NCBI GenBank assembly: GCA_002068325.1
Contig: MVZH01000003.1
Coordinates: 1-55,108 of the forward strand
Direction: 5' to 3'
From: Lentisphaerae bacterium ADurb.BinA184
GTDB lineage: Bacteria > Verrucomicrobiota > Lentisphaeria > Oligosphaerales > MVZH01
DNA length: 55,108 bases
Positions 5,939-16,500 of the stretch are shown one piece after another. The position numbers and the translations under genes were made by a program. Each line of letters opens with the position of its first letter. Position 1 is the stretch's first letter. The notes under the pieces were generated by a model. It saw only the letters and a list, made by a program, of their open reading frames with translations. It was not told the origin of the DNA and did not search any database.

Positions 5939-8190
5939 GGCGTCGGGGTGTCCGTCGGCGGGGTGGCCGCCTTCATCGCCTCGTATTCGTCGAGCAGCGG
6001 CCGGGCTTCGTCGGCCAGCCCCGTGGTGTTCAAGTGAGTCTGGATGAGGGCCGGGGCTTCAGCCCGGCAGAGCAGGTAGGCCCCGATCACCAAGTGGGCG
6101 CGGTCGTCGTCAACCCCCTTCTTGGCGGCCGCCGCCAACATGAGCTTGACCAACTGGGCGGTCTCGACCTCAGTCAGCGGCACGTTGAGGGGATCCACCT
6201 TCTCGCCGATGGGCTTGCCGCGTTCGTAGACGGTCTCCCGGATCTCGGCGGCAATGTCCCGTGGGCCGACCGCGACGATGGTGACCTTCTGCGGGCGGCT
6301 CTTGACCGCGATGCGCTCGCCCTTGAGCAACTCGCCGGAGTCGCTGACCAGCTTGAAGGCCTCCTCGGCCAAATCAATGGCGTGCTGTTTGCCGCGGGCC
6401 CAGTCACGGAACTCCTCCTCGCGGGCGGCGGCCATGGCGGTGAACTGGGCGCGGGCGCCGTCGTAACGGTGTTCACGGCAGAACCGCACGACGTCCGCGC
6501 GCAGCCGGCCCTGCTCGCTGCGCAGCTGGGCCAGACGCTCCTCGCGGGCCTTGGCCTGCGCCTCTTCGAGCTGCCGCTGCCGCTCGGCCTCCTCCTCGGC
6601 CTTGAGGGCGGCCACGCGGGCCTGCTCATCCTGGCGAACCTTGTCCTGCAGCTCGCGCGACCGTTTGCGCCACGCGGTCAGCTCCTCGGTGCGCAGGTCG
6701 GCGCGGAGGGCGCGCACCTCGCGTTCCGCCGCCGCGGCCGTCCGCTCGGTGACCTGCCGTTCGAGGCTGGTGACCCCCGGATGGGCCGCAACCAGCTCGG
6801 CCCCCTTGGCGAGGATGTCGGCGTCGTCGGCGTTGGTGCGGATCAGCAGGTCGAGCCCGCCAAGGGCTTCGTACTGCGACGCCGTCAACCCAAGGCGCGC
6901 CAACTCGTCCTCGAACGCGTTGGCCTTCTTCCTCTGCGCCAGCACGTAGATGACGACGGCGGCGGCCGCCGCCAGGACCACAGCCCCGCCCACCAGGAGC
7001 CCGAGCATGGCCTTGGTCGAGAGACCGCGCCGGCGAGCCCGGGCCGGAGCCGGGACGGCGGCGCCCGGCGGGATGACAGTGTCGGGAAGGACGGCGGCGG
7101 TTTCGGGCCCGGCCACGGCCGTGCCGGTGCCGTCCGCCTGTCCGTCCCTGCCCTTGAGCCGGATGGCGATCCGGCGGCCGGCGGCGGCCGTCCCCGAGGC
7201 GGCCGCGGGGGCGGTGGCGGCGGCGGGCGCCGGCCCCGAGGCGCCCGGCTTGCGCAGCAACATCTGCCTGGCCTTGGGCGCGGCGTCAATGTCCTTGTCG
7301 GGGGTCGGCATGGCCATGTCTTCATCCAGCCGCGTGAGGTCAATGGGCACCTGGAAGACCTTCATCGGCTTGCGCACCATCTCCTTGTGCGCCTTGATCC
7401 GCTTGATCTCATCGAGGACCTCGGCCGCGGACTGGTAGCGGTGCCCCGGCCGCTTCGCCATCATCACCTCGATGAGGTCGGCCACCGGCGGCGGCAGGTC
7501 CGAGACCTGGCGGCGCGGCGACACCAGGGGTTCGCAGATGTGCTTGCGGGCAATGTCGGTGGCCGAGGTCCCCGTGTACGGGTACTTGCCCGTCACCATG
7601 TGGTAGAGCGTGGCGCCCAGGCTGTAGATGTCGGCGCGGTGGTCGCCCGGCCAGCCAAGCAGCAGCTCCGGGGCGATGTACTGCGGGGTGCCGAGGATCT
7701 CGGTCTCCTCGCTTTCACGCAGGTCGCTGCCGGCACGGGCCAGCCCAAGGTCGGCCAGCTTGACCTGGCCCGACTCGGTGACCATGATGTTGTCGGGCTT
7801 GACGTCGCGGTGAACCAGCTGCGTGCTCGTCCAGGCCACGTCCAGCGCCGTGGCGACCTCACGGGTGATCTCCAGCGAACGGTCAACCACCAGCCGGCCG
7901 ACGTTCGCCAGCAGCGTCTTCAGCGTGTGCCCCTGCACATACTCCATGGCGAAGTAGTGGATGCCCTCGTCCTCGCCGACCGCGTAGGCCTGAACGATGT
8001 TGGGGTGGTTGAGCTGGGCCGCGACCCGGGCTTCCTTGATGAAGCTCACAATGAACTCGCGGTCCGCGGAGAACTGGGGGAAGAGCACCTTGAGGGCGGC
8101 CGAGCGGTCCAGCGAAATCTGATGGGCAAGGTAGACGGTGGCCAGACCGCCGCGGCCCAGCTCTTTCTCGATGACGAAATCGCCGAGCAC
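5935..8190 (-). CDS. membrane-anchored Ser/Thr protein kinase (PknB type)
   Basis: The protein is 751 aa from a GTG start. The kinase domain spans residues 1-280: glycine loop GRGGLATVY (12-20), Lys34 in ALKVL, Glu53, catalytic HRDVKPDN (Asp129) and GTPQYIAPE (167-175). The metal-binding motif is DLG (147-149) rather than DFG, a common variation. A Pro/Ala-rich linker follows, then one transmembrane helix (about 396-418). The C-terminal region (420-751) is largely helical and rich in Glu, Arg and Gln, probably a coiled coil, and would lie outside the membrane as a sensor. It differs from PASTA kinases, since no PASTA repeats are seen. It is coupled to the downstream phosphoesterase. A long open frame on the opposite strand is only a shadow of the GC-rich coding pattern. 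Confidence 0.9.
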   Translation of the reverse strand: MLGDFVIEKELGRGGLATVYLAHQISLDRSAALKVLFPQFSADREFIVSFIKEARVAAQLNHPNIVQAYAVGEDEGIHYFAMEYVQGHTLKTLLANVGRLVVDRSLEITREVATALDVAWTSTQLVHRDVKPDNIMVTESGQVKLADLGLARAGSDLRESEETEILGTPQYIAPELLLGWPGDHRADIYSLGATLYHMVTGKYPYTGTSATDIARKHICEPLVSPRRQVSDLPPPVADLIEVMMAKRPGHRYQSAAEVLDEIKRIKAHKEMVRKPMKVFQVPIDLTRLDEDMAMPTPDKDIDAAPKARQMLLRKPGASGPAPAAATAPAAASGTAAAGRRIAIRLKGRDGQADGTGTAVAGPETAAVLPDTVIPPGAAVPAPARARRRGLSTKAMLGLLVGGAVVLAAAAAVVIYVLAQRKKANAFEDELARLGLTASQYEALGGLDLLIRTNADDADILAKGAELVAAHPGVTSLERQVTERTAAAAEREVRALRADLRTEELTAWRKRSRELQDKVRQDEQARVAALKAEEEAERQRQLEEAQAKAREERLAQLRSEQGRLRADVVRFCREHRYDGARAQFTAMAAAREEEFRDWARGKQHAIDLAEEAFKLVSDSGELLKGERIAVKSRPQKVTIVAVGPRDIAAEIRETVYERGKPIGEKVDPLNVPLTEVETAQLVKLMLAAAAKKGVDDDRAHLVIGAYLLCRAEAPALIQTHLNTTGLADEARPLLDEYEAMKAATPPTDTPTP

Positions 8191-8621
8191 GGCGGTCGGC
8201 GAGAGGCGCGTGGGGTGATGATCCTGTGTCGGCGACGGAACGCGGCCTCACGGAACGGTACCAAGCCGGGACGTAGTGTAGCCGGCCTTTGCGCCGGCGG
8301 CAAATCGCCCGGCGCGGTTTGCGGCGGCGCCTCCGTGCGGCGGCCACGTTCGAGTTCACGATCCGGCGTGTGCCCGGGGCCGCCGGCATCAGCCGACTGC
8401 CCGCTGGGCCGGGCTCCCCGCCTGCCCAAGGTGATCGGCCCCCGCCGGAGCCTCCGCGTTGACGGATCCCGCTTCCGGTGGTAGATTCCATCGTCTGCCG
8501 CTCCTCGGGCGCTGCCGTGCCGCGGGGCATGGCAACCGCCCGGCACAACATCAGTCCGGAACGGACGGACAACCCGGTGGATAGATGTAAGTGCTTCCCT
8601 TGACATGACTTGTATCTACCC
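8191..8621. other. intergenic region between kinase and tRNA-Ser
   Basis: No gene is supported here. The segment is the leader of the leftward kinase gene and the upstream region of tRNA-Ser. A TTGACA at 8600-8605 is too close to the tRNA (17 nt) to be its -35 box. No convincing -10 element is seen. Confidence 0.5.
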
Positions 8622-8709
8622 GGAGGGGTGGCTGAGCGGCCGAAAGCGACGGTCTTGAAAACCGTTGGGGCGCAAGCCCCCGTGGGTTCGAATCCCACCC
8701 CCTCCGCCA
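8622..8709 (+). tRNA. tRNA-Ser (anticodon UGA)
   Basis: The acceptor stem GGAGGGG (8622-8628) pairs with CCCCTCC (8699-8705). The discriminator base is G8706, and CCA is encoded at 8707-8709. The anticodon loop CTTGAAA carries TGA at 8656-8658, which reads UCA and other UCN serine codons. The long variable arm (GGGGCGCAAGCCCC) is the class II feature expected for serine, and the T-arm GTGGGTTCGAATCCCAC is perfect. The tRNA end also takes part in a 6-bp hairpin GCCACG/CGTGGC (8706-8720), which could help 3' processing or termination. Confidence 0.95.
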
Positions 8710-9232
8710 CGCTGCGTGGCAACCCGGAACGCCCCGGTCGTCGGGCGCGCCCGTGCCGCAGGGGCCGGAAGGGGCGTGAGCATCGCCCTTCCGCGTTGAA
8801 ACCCGCGGGAGTCGGGCTAGCTCTATGGCATGTCTTTCCACTGCCGCCGTCGTGTCTGGCGGCTATGAGGCGCGCCCCCGAGCGACGGTTGTCTGGCCGG
8901 TCGTCCTCCGGCGGAGATGGCGAGGATCGCCAACCGCGGGGAGAGGCTTGACAGGGTCCATGGCGGCCATCCGCTGAGGCCGGTTGGGGGATGACGCGCG
9001 CGACCCGGCGGAAGCCGGCCGAGGAGGCGCTCCGGGCTCGATGTGGGGATGCCGTCGGGCAGATGAATCCTGCCGCAAGGCGGGGCGCGCCGCCGCGCCC
9101 TCCCCCCCCCGCATTGCGCCGGGCGTTTGCCGCCTTAGATTATGGCCGTCTGATGAAGGGGCCGGACGGCGCGCCGCCGCGCTCCGCATCTCGCAATACC
9201 CAACACTGGCTCCCGGGCCACGGACGACAGGC
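8710..9232. other. intergenic region upstream of lysS
   Basis: The 523 nt hold no supported gene. They contain a run of nine C at 9112-9120 and GC-rich sequence. An in-frame extension of lysS to 8984 is open but not conserved-looking. No T-box or other leader motif is recognised. Confidence 0.45.
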
Positions 9233-10750
9233 ATGACGGAACCGACACCCCCTTCTGGACAGGACACACCCTCGCTCCCCGACCAGATGCTACAACGCCG
9301 GCGCAAGCTGGACGAGCTGCGGGCCGCCGGGGTGGATCCGTTCGGCAGCCGTGTCGACGGCCTCACCAGCACCGCCGCGGCCCGCGAGGCCTACGCGGCG
9401 GGCGGCGAAGGCGCCGAGCTCCGTGCCACCCTAGCCGGTCGCCTGACCGCCATGCGGCTGATGGGCAAGTCGGTGTTCGCCGACCTCAAGGATGGCACGG
9501 GGCGGCTTCAGCTCTACGTGCAGGCCAACGCGCTGGGCGAGGAGGCCTTCGCGGCCTTCAAACGGCTCGACCTGGGCGACATCGTCACGGTGGACGGCAC
9601 CGTCTTCACCACCCGCATGGGCGAGGTGACGCTCAAGGTCGAGCACTACCGGCTTCTCGCCAAGGCCCTGCGGCCGCTGCCCGAGAAGTGGCACGGCCTC
9701 ACCGACACCGAGCAGCGCTACCGCCAGCGCTACCTGGACCTGATCGGCAACGACGAGGCGCGCGCCGTCTTCGCCCGACGGTTTGCCGTGATCCGCGAAA
9801 TCCGCCGGTACCTGGACGAGCGCGGGTTCATCGAGGTAGAGACGCCGATGCTGCAGCCGATTCCCGGCGGTGCCATGGCCCGCCCCTTCGAGACCTACTA
9901 CAACGCCCTCGACTGCGCGATGTACCTGCGCATCGCCCCCGAGCTGTATCTGAAGCGCCTGCTGGTGGGCGGCTTTGAGAGGGTCTACGAGCTCAACCGC
10001 AACTTCCGCAACGAGGGGCTCTCGCGCCGCCACAACCCCGAGTTCACCATGCTCGAAGTCTACCAGGCCTACAGCGACTGCGCCGGGATGATGGATCTGG
10101 TCGAGGGGCTGATCACGACCGTAGCGCAGAACGTCCTCGGCACCCTGGCCGTGCGCTCGGGCGACGGGGTCGAGATCAGCCTCGCCCGGCCCTGGCGCCG
10201 CGCCACCTACGCCGAGCTGGTCCAAGAGCGCATGGGCACGGAGTGGCCGGGGCTGCCGCTGCCCGAGAAGCGCGCCCGCGCCCGCGCCGCCGGGCTGGAC
10301 ATCCCCGACGCCCTGCCCGAGCTCGAGATCACCCACGAGGTGTACGAGAAGCTCATCGAGAGGACGCTTCAGGCGCCCACCTTCGTCACCCGGCTGCCGG
10401 CCGCCCTGGTGCCCCTGGCCAAGCGTTGCCCGGACGATGAGTCGGTGGTTGACGTGTTCGAGCTGGAGATCGGCGGTCAGGAGATCGCCCCGGGCTACTC
10501 CGAGCTGAATGACCCGCTCGAACAGCGGCGCCGTTTCCAGGAGCAGGCACGGCGCACCGCCGGAACCGCCGAGGAACAGAGCGGCCGCATCGATGAGGAT
10601 TTCCTGGTGGCGCTCGAACACGGCATGCCGCCGGCCGGAGGCATGGGCTTGGGGATCGACCGCCTCGTCATGCTGCTGACCGGAGCGGCATCGATCCGCG
10701 ACGTCATCCTCTTCCCGCAGATGAGAGCCGCGCAACCTAAGGTGCCATGA
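9233..10750 (+). CDS. lysS: lysyl-tRNA synthetase, class II
   Basis: The protein is 505 aa, the usual length. The N-terminal OB-fold anticodon-binding domain is residues 60-165 ([20 protein letters not shown]). The class II catalytic core follows: motif 1 around [18 protein letters not shown], motif 2 [18 protein letters not shown] and motif 3 [13 protein letters not shown]. It charges tRNA-Lys in the cytoplasm. The ATG at 9233 gives the typical short polar leader; the longer frame from 8984 adds non-homologous sequence and is rejected. It follows tRNA-Ser and precedes the CNNM/CorC pair, with a 109-nt gap that suggests separate regulation. Confidence 0.95.
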   Translation: MTEPTPPSGQDTPSLPDQMLQRRRKLDELRAAGVDPFGSRVDGLTSTAAAREAYAAGGEGAELRATLAGRLTAMRLMGKSVFADLKDGTGRLQLYVQANALGEEAFAAFKRLDLGDIVTVDGTVFTTRMGEVTLKVEHYRLLAKALRPLPEKWHGLTDTEQRYRQRYLDLIGNDEARAVFARRFAVIREIRRYLDERGFIEVETPMLQPIPGGAMARPFETYYNALDCAMYLRIAPELYLKRLLVGGFERVYELNRNFRNEGLSRRHNPEFTMLEVYQAYSDCAGMMDLVEGLITTVAQNVLGTLAVRSGDGVEISLARPWRRATYAELVQERMGTEWPGLPLPEKRARARAAGLDIPDALPELEITHEVYEKLIERTLQAPTFVTRLPAALVPLAKRCPDDESVVDVFELEIGGQEIAPGYSELNDPLEQRRRFQEQARRTAGTAEEQSGRIDEDFLVALEHGMPPAGGMGLGIDRLVMLLTGAASIRDVILFPQMRAAQPKVP

Positions 10751-10859
10751 AACCGGACGGCCCACCTTGGGCGGGCCGACTGCGTGCGGCGGCCCCGCCT
10801 GACACGCCCCGTGCACTCCACCCCGCGAGTGCCGCACACGCCTGCGCCGGAGGCTCGCC

Positions 10860-12176
10860 ATGACGGACGGATTCTCCGTATGGCTCGGGCTCGGCCTGCT
10901 ACCGGTCCTGCTCGTGCTCTCGGCCTTCTTCTCGGGGTCGGAGACCGCCCTTTTCTCGCTCACCCGGGCCGAGGCCCGGCGCATGCGCAACGGCAGCCCC
11001 GGCGAGCGCAAGGCGACCGAACTGCTCGACGATCCGGAGCGCGTCCTCAGCACCATCCTGGTCGGCAACATGGCGGTCAACACGCTGCTGGCCAGCGTCG
11101 TCGCCACGCTGGCGCGCATCCTCTTTGAGGAGCAGGGAATCGGGGTGGCGATCGTCGCCAGCACCGCCCTGCTTCTGGTCTTCGGCGAGATCACGCCCAA
11201 GGTCATCGCCGTGCAGCAGGCTCCGCGCATCGCCCGGCTGGTGGCGCCGCCGCTGCACGCGGTGAGCCTGGTACTGCTGCCGGTTCGGGCGGTGGCTCAG
11301 CGCGTAGCCAACAGCCTGCTGTGGCTGCTCGGCCAGCCACGGGTCGGCGGCTGGGGCGCCGTCACCCCGGAGCAGATCGGCGCGATGGTGGCCATGGGGG
11401 AATCGCAGGGCGTGACCACGCGCAAGGAACGCGTCCTCGTCGAGAACATCCTCCGTTTGACCGGCACCACGGCCCACGACATCATGGTGCCGCGCACGGA
11501 GATCATCGGCCTGCCGGACAGCCTCACGGTGGCCGAGGCCTTCGCCGCCGCCTGCGGACACCGGCACTCCCGTCTGCCGGTGTACCATGACAACCTCGAC
11601 GACTCATGGGGCATCTTCTCCGTGCTCGACATCGCCGCCCTCCGCTCCGCCGACGTCGCCGGCAAGACCCTGGCCGAGCTCCGCGGGCCGGTGCGGGACG
11701 GCACGTGGCCGGGAGGCCCGGTCTATCCAGCCCACTTCTTCCCCGTCACGGTCCATCTCGAAGCCCTGCTCAACCGCATGCGCGAGTTCCGTGCCAGCAT
11801 GGTGCTGCTGGTGGATGAATACGGCGGCACCTCCGGCCTGCTGACCATGGACGACATCCTGGCCGAGGTCGTGGGCGGCATCCAGCCGTCCGACGAGGCG
11901 GCGCGCGCCGGCATCCTGCCGGGCCGGGAGGCCACGCTGGTAGACGGCCAGACCAGCATCCGCGACTTCACCCGCTTCCTCGCCGTGCACCTGGAGGCCG
12001 AGGATGCCGGCACCGTCGGCGGCTACTTTATGGAGAAGCTGGGCCGGCTGCCGCGCGCCGGCGACCGCATCGTGGAGGACGACTGGGTCTTCGAGGTCGT
12101 CAAGATGGTCGGCCGCCGCATCGGCACGCTACGCTTCCAGCCGCGGCCGGCCGCCGGAAAGGAGGGGCCGGCATGA
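10860..12176 (+). CDS. CNNM/CorC-type membrane protein with CBS pair (first copy)
   Basis: The protein is 438 aa from an ATG with GGAGG at 10849-10853. The order is: DUF21/CNNM transmembrane domain (about 1-185, with SAFFSGSETALFSL and GEITPKVIA), a CBS pair (about 195-320, including IMVPRTEI and VDEYGGTSGLLT), and a C-terminal CorC/HlyC domain (about 335-420). The family is linked to Mg2+ or Co2+ efflux and was first annotated as hemolysin-like. It overlaps the next gene, a paralog, by 4 nt. Confidence 0.88.
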   Translation: MTDGFSVWLGLGLLPVLLVLSAFFSGSETALFSLTRAEARRMRNGSPGERKATELLDDPERVLSTILVGNMAVNTLLASVVATLARILFEEQGIGVAIVASTALLLVFGEITPKVIAVQQAPRIARLVAPPLHAVSLVLLPVRAVAQRVANSLLWLLGQPRVGGWGAVTPEQIGAMVAMGESQGVTTRKERVLVENILRLTGTTAHDIMVPRTEIIGLPDSLTVAEAFAAACGHRHSRLPVYHDNLDDSWGIFSVLDIAALRSADVAGKTLAELRGPVRDGTWPGGPVYPAHFFPVTVHLEALLNRMREFRASMVLLVDEYGGTSGLLTMDDILAEVVGGIQPSDEAARAGILPGREATLVDGQTSIRDFTRFLAVHLEAEDAGTVGGYFMEKLGRLPRAGDRIVEDDWVFEVVKMVGRRIGTLRFQPRPAAGKEGPA

Positions 12177-13225
12177 TGACGTTCCTCCTCATGGTGGCCA
12201 TCCTGGCCTGCCTGCTGGCGATGGGCTTCTTCAGCGGTACGGAGACGGCCCTGACCTCGGTCGACCCCCTGTTCATCCATGCCCAGGAGCAGCGGGGCGA
12301 CCGCAACGCGCCGCGCGTCCGGCAACTGCTCAGCCGCATGGAGATGGTCCTCGTCACCACTCTCGTCGGCACCAACCTGATGCACGTGTCCTCGGCCACC
12401 CTTGCCGAGCTGCTCCTGCACCGCCACGTTCCCGGCCAGTGGGAGGCGCTCGTCAACACCCTCCTGATGACCCCGATCATCCTGGTGTTCTGCGAGATGG
12501 TTCCCAAGGCGACGGGGCGGACTCACGCCAACCGCCTGTCGCTGCTGGTCGCGCGGCCCCTGCGCGCGGTCGAGTTGGCCTTCCTGCCGATCGTCGCCCT
12601 CGTCAACGTGCTGTCCACCGGCGCCGCCCGGCTGTTCGGCGGGCCGCGGCGGCGGCGCGGGGCGGTGACGCGGGACGACCTCCAAGTGATCACCGACATG
12701 GCGGCCGAGGAAGGCACCCTGCCCGAGGGCGCCGTCGGCATGGTGCAGACGGTGTTCGAGCTGCGCGACCGCCCGGTCTCTTCGGTCATGATACCGCTCA
12801 TGCAGATGGCGGCCGTGCGCGAGGAGGCCATGGTCGAGGATGCCCTGCGGCTGTCCGCCGTCACCGGGTTCTCGCGCTTTCCGGTCTACCGCGGCCACAT
12901 CCGCGAGGTGGTGGGAATCCTCGACGTGCGCGCCGTCCTCTACCGCCTGCCCGCCGAGAACCTGCGCCAGTCCTCAGCGCCACCGCGCGCACCGGTACGC
13001 AACTTCATGCAGGCGGACTTTGCCCGCGTCCCCGAGCACCGCCCGGTCGGCGAGCTGCTGCATGAACTGCACTTTCACAAGACGCCGATGGCCGCGGTGA
13101 TCAACCGCGGCGGCGCCGTGATCGGGTTCGTCACCACGGAAGACCTCATCGAGGAAGTGGTGGGCGACATCCGCGACGAGCGCGAGACCGACGCGCACAC
13201 CGCCGCCGACGCCGCGGCAAGGTAG
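12173..13225 (+). CDS. CNNM/CorC-type membrane protein with CBS pair (second copy)
   Basis: The protein is 350 aa. The ATG overlaps the upstream stop as ATGA, and GGAGGGG lies at 12161-12167. The CNNM transmembrane domain (about 1-170; FFSGTETALTSV and CEMVPKATG) and the CBS pair (about 190-335; VMIPLMQMA and TTEDLIEEVVGDI) are clear. The chain ends right after the CBS pair, so the CorC/HlyC C-terminal domain of the first copy is missing. A tandem of a full-length and a short paralog suggests a heterodimer, as CNNM proteins are dimeric; this is inference. The probable role is divalent cation transport. Confidence 0.88.
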   Translation: MMTFLLMVAILACLLAMGFFSGTETALTSVDPLFIHAQEQRGDRNAPRVRQLLSRMEMVLVTTLVGTNLMHVSSATLAELLLHRHVPGQWEALVNTLLMTPIILVFCEMVPKATGRTHANRLSLLVARPLRAVELAFLPIVALVNVLSTGAARLFGGPRRRRGAVTRDDLQVITDMAAEEGTLPEGAVGMVQTVFELRDRPVSSVMIPLMQMAAVREEAMVEDALRLSAVTGFSRFPVYRGHIREVVGILDVRAVLYRLPAENLRQSSAPPRAPVRNFMQADFARVPEHRPVGELLHELHFHKTPMAAVINRGGAVIGFVTTEDLIEEVVGDIRDERETDAHTAADAAAR

Positions 13226-13250
13226 CGGGCCGCGGATGGAGACGGCCCGC
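13225..13250 (+). terminator. hairpin after the CorC-type pair
   Basis: GCGGGCC (13225-13231) and GGCCCGC (13244-13250) form a perfect 7-bp stem starting at the last base of the stop codon. No T-run follows, so intrinsic termination is only possible, not shown. Confidence 0.35.
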
Positions 13251-13317
13251 CGGGGTTAGCGTGGCGGCGTCGGCGGATCACGTCCTGCACACGTCAATCA
13301 CAGGGAGGACAGTCAGA

Positions 13318-13530
13318 TGAGGCGCTTGCAAAACCCCCGCAGACGACAGCTGCCTCGTGCGGTGGAGGGCGGACCTCCGTGTCCGCCAGGTCATACCCGA
13401 AGACGCGGTCTGCAGCGGCGGAACCCGGACGACACGGAGGTCGTCCCTCCAGCCCGGCAGACGGCAGTCCTTGTCGAGGCCGGTGGAGGCCCGGACTCCG
13501 TCCCGGCGACTCACGCCGGGGTTCTGCAAG
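13318..13530 (-). repeat. R1 element, copy B (reverse orientation)
   Basis: A 213-bp copy inverted relative to copies A and C. The ends are CTTGCAaAACCCC (13325-13337, one mismatch, preceded by TGAGGCG) and GGGGTTCTGCAAG (13518-13530). Both internal hairpins are perfect in this copy (GGCGGAC/GTCCGCC and GGACGAC/GTCGTCC). The element ends 17 nt before the ATG of the 1988-residue gene, so it fills that gene's leader. The long reading frame through it is accidental. Confidence 0.85.
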
Positions 13531-13547
13531 TCCCTCGGATGCCGGCG

Positions 13548-16500
13548 ATGGCGAAGATCAAAGCGCAGACGGTTCTACGGGCGCTGGCCTTGGCGGGGCT
13601 GGCGGTGGCGGCCGCGGCGCGGGCTGACGAGAAGGTCGTCATCGCCGCGGGCTATCCGACGAGCCTGGGGCTGTTTGAGGTGGCGCCCGACGGCGGCACG
13701 CTGTACTTCGGGGCCGGGGATTTCGTCTGGCTCGACCGCGACGCCGCGGTGGTCAAGCGGGTCGGCACCCCGCAGGGCAGCAGCGCCCGCGAGCTGATGC
13801 CGCTGGGCACCGGCGAGTTCATCGCCTGCGCCTCGTACAACGGCGGCCACATCGCGCGCTGGCGCGCCGACGGCACGCCGATCCGGAAACTGGTCGGCAA
13901 GGGCAAAGACGAAAAGCAGATCCGCTCGGACATGACCGGCTGGACCAGCCCGTGCGGGGCCGCGATCGATGAAGCCCGCCAGCGCATCTTCGTGCTCGAC
14001 ACCACCATGGCGCCGCGCGACGACCGCAAGATCCCCGACCCCGACTGGTCGCGGATCGCCGTCTATGACTTCGACGGCAACTACCTCGCCGACATCAATC
14101 GCTATGACGCGGCCGCGCCCGACGCCGCGCAAAACGACGCGCGCCGCACGTGGTACGACGACATCGAGGCGGACGCCGGCCGCCAGCGCGTCTACGTCAC
14201 CGCGCGCGCCAGCGCTGAACTCCTGGCCTTCGGGTACGACGGGGCGCGGCAGGGTGCGGCGCCGGGGCGCGGCGGCATCGCCGTCTTCCCGGACGGCCGC
14301 GTCGCCGTGGGGGGCAAGAGCGGGGGCGTGCAGATCTACAGCCCGGAGCTGTCGCCGCTCACGCTCGTCGAGCTGCCGCCGGGCAGCGGCCGCCTGATCG
14401 ACCTGGAATGCGACAACCAGGGCGGCCTCTACGCCTCGTTCGAGAACGCCACGCTGGCCTTCGTGCATTGGAGTGCGGACCTCGCAACCCGCGAGGAAGA
14501 GGGGCCGCCCTACCGCCGGCTGACCGTGGACTGGGGCGAGCGAAGCCGGCCGGACGACGCCCCTTTCGTGATCAAGGCGACGCTCAGCGGCCGCCCGACG
14601 CCCGAGCCCGGCGCCGGCTTCACGGCGTGGTACCGGCCGGTGGACGGCCCCGACGTGAACTGGCGCCCGTTGCCCTCGACGCCGGTCGAAGGCGGGATTG
14701 AAGTGACGCCGCCCGCGGCTGTCCCCCGCGCCTGCGAACTGGCCGTGCGGGCGGGCGAGGGCTTAATCGATCTTGGCGACCTGCGCCGCGACCCCAGCCT
14801 CACCGCGCTCTTCGTCTTCCGGCCCGCGGGAGCAGAAAGCAGCCTGAGCGTGTTTTCGACGACCGGACGGCGCGTGTTCCGGGCCGGCGAGGCGATTGAC
14901 ATCGAGGTGGTGGCGCGGGGTCCGCTGGCCGGACAGGCCGGTCCATTGCGGATCGTGCTGGGCAACCTCGACCTCGGCCAGGTCAGCCTGCAGGGAGGGC
15001 GCGCTTCGCTGCGGATTCCGCCGACACTCACGGCACGCCTGACGCCGGGGACGTGGGGAGTAATGGCCAGGCCGCCGACCCCCCAGGCGGGTCCGGCGGC
15101 GGCTGGCTGGGTCGAATATCCTCTGCATCTGGAAATCACGGCGGCCGAGGCCGACTCGCCCCTGCAGCGCGTCGTCTACCAGGAGTTCGAGCAGGCCCCG
15201 GCCACAGTCCGGCCGCACACCCCGCAGGGGTTGGCCGACATCCGTTCCGGCATCCGGCTGCACGCGGCGGCACTTGCGCGGCAGGGCTTCAATCGCGAAA
15301 CCGACCGTCTGGCCACCAAGATCGACCGCGGCAACGGGCCGGCGGGCTGGGGGCGCGGCTATTCGCCCGTGCCGCTGGCCCACCCGGGCTTCGCGCCGCC
15401 GGAGCACTACGCACTGCCGCATCCCGGCGCCAACTGGGAGGCGGAGTTCTACCTCGACTGCGCACTGAGGAACGGGATCGGTTACGACACGCAGATCCTC
15501 GCGCATTGCGACGGCGTCAAGTTCCGTGACGTGCACCTCGAACAGTTCAACCCCACGCTGCAACGCATCGCGCAGTGGCTGGGCCGCTACCCGGCTTTCC
15601 GTGGCTTCAACTACAACGATGAGATGTTCTTCGGCGGCTGGGCGCAGGGCTGGACGCCGGACGACGCCGCCTGGCTCGACCAGGCCCAGGCCGGGCCGCT
15701 CGCCGGACGGCCCCGCGCCGACGTGCTCATGCACGCCCTGCGCGTCATGTACGGGAACTTCAACGCGGCGGCGCGCGAAGCCCTGCCGGGCGTGCGGCTG
15801 ACGACGACCCCGATGTGGCAGTTCCCCGCCGTCGAAGGCAGCTATGCGCCGGTCATCTACGAGGGCATGGACGAGAGCTACACGCACTTCCTCTCCGAGG
15901 GGTACAACTACACGTGGTATCCCGCCCACTCGGTCGAGCTGTTGCGCCGGCCCGGCCTGCCGGTGATGGGTGTCTTTGACAACCACTACGGCTACCGCGA
16001 CGGCGCCGGCTACCTCCAGGATCTCATGCAGGTGCTCGGCCGCGGCGTGCAGGGCGCCGGCACCCAGCACAAGGGCGCCTTCGCCGACCCCGCCGGCGCC
16101 ACCGCCTACGCGGTCGGCAACGAGCTGGCGCGCCTCTATGGCCCGGTCTTCGCCGAGGCCGCCCCCGACAACGAGGCCGCCGTCCTCTATTCCTACACCC
16201 AGGACATCACGGAGAAGCGCAATCAGGTCGGAACCCCGCACTTCGAACGCGTCTTCGAGCTGACCTCTGCCGGACTGATGGCCGGGGTGCCGATGAGCAT
16301 TGTCTACGAAGAGGATGTGAGCGCCGGGTGGCTGCTGCCTGACGGCGCGCCGCGGGTGCCGATGCTATTCCTCGTCGGGCAGACGCAGCCGCTGCCCGAT
16401 CCCGTGTGGCGGCGCATCGAAGAGTATGCCGCCGCCGGCGGCCGCGTCTTCGGCGACGCCGCCTGCGCCGAGCGGGCCGGCGTGACCAAGCTGGCGATCG

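Noticed and set aside
5923-8484. Long open frame on the plus strand opposite the kinase (about 850 codons)
   Set aside because: It mirrors the GC-rich codon pattern of the kinase, has repetitive Arg/Gly/Leu composition and no domain.
8600-8605. TTGACA as promoter of tRNA-Ser
   Set aside because: It is only 17 nt from the tRNA 5' end, leaving no room for a -10 box and start.
13317-13547. N-terminal extension of the 1988-aa protein through the R1 repeat
   Set aside because: The extension is the repeat translated; the signal peptide begins after it.
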